Source: Photorhabdus australis DSM 17609
GTDB taxonomy: Bacteria; Pseudomonadota; Gammaproteobacteria; Enterobacterales; Enterobacteriaceae
Reading direction: 5' to 3'
DNA: 64,000 bases
Assembly (NCBI RefSeq): GCF_000711895.1
Contig: NZ_JONO01000009.1
Span: 1-64,000 of the forward strand
The position numbers were made by a program, and so were the translations under genes. Below the pieces are notes generated by a model. It had not been told where the DNA came from and did not search any database. It was given only the letters and a program-made list of their open reading frames with translations. Shown in pieces: positions 63,997-64,000 of the stretch (within the stretch, counting starts at the first letter, position 1; the number at the start of each line of letters is the position of its first letter).

Positions 63997-64000
63997 CTTG

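Overview
The window is a piece of a Morganellaceae chromosome, most likely Photorhabdus (possibly Xenorhabdus). This is judged from protein sequence, from ERIC repeats of the type common in that group, and from enterobacterial gene order (uraA-upp-purM-purN-speG-ppk-ppx; mdtABC-baeSR-yegP-trhP-cyaR; fbaB; thiD). No database was searched.

Positions 1-29438 hold a GC-richer Mu-like prophage in reverse orientation. Reading down the minus strand it has a repressor (plus strand) and ner-like gene around an operator region, MuA-like transposase, MuB-like ATPase, a set of small early genes, gemA, and a mor/C-type activator. A lysis block follows (endolysin, holin-like, nested Rz/Rz1), then terminase, portal, F-like, G-like, protease/scaffold and major head proteins. 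Last come sheath, tube, frameshifted tail chaperone, tape measure, baseplate, spike and the start of a tail fibre cut by the window edge. The left phage end can be placed at 29438. It lies inside a cellobiose/chitobiose PTS IIC gene, whose 3' part (29439-30306) is followed by intact IIA and 6-phospho-beta-glucosidase genes. Unexpectedly, a promoter/tRNA-like RNA/terminator unit sits on the plus strand between the F-like and G-like genes (14008-14150).

32.1-43.0 kb is host backbone: an unidentified two-gene cassette, uracil uptake and salvage (uraA, upp), purine synthesis (purM, purN, with a PurR box), spermidine acetylation (speG) and polyphosphate metabolism (ppk, ppx). There is also a yfgG homologue with a stop at codon 3 and a truncated nucleoside hydrolase. 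ERIC elements and a two-copy 111-bp MITE-like repeat are interspersed.

43.0-54.7 kb holds the MdtABC RND efflux pump with its BaeSR two-component system (no mdtD), yegP, the tRNA hydroxylation gene trhP and the CRP-linked small RNA CyaR. 54.75-58.7 kb is a very AT-rich accessory stretch with a convergent pair: an sce7726-like PD-(D/E)XK protein and a beta-family-like protein, a possible defence module. The right end has fbaB, TPP-riboswitch-controlled thiD, a csp gene, pagP and an aromatic amino acid permease.
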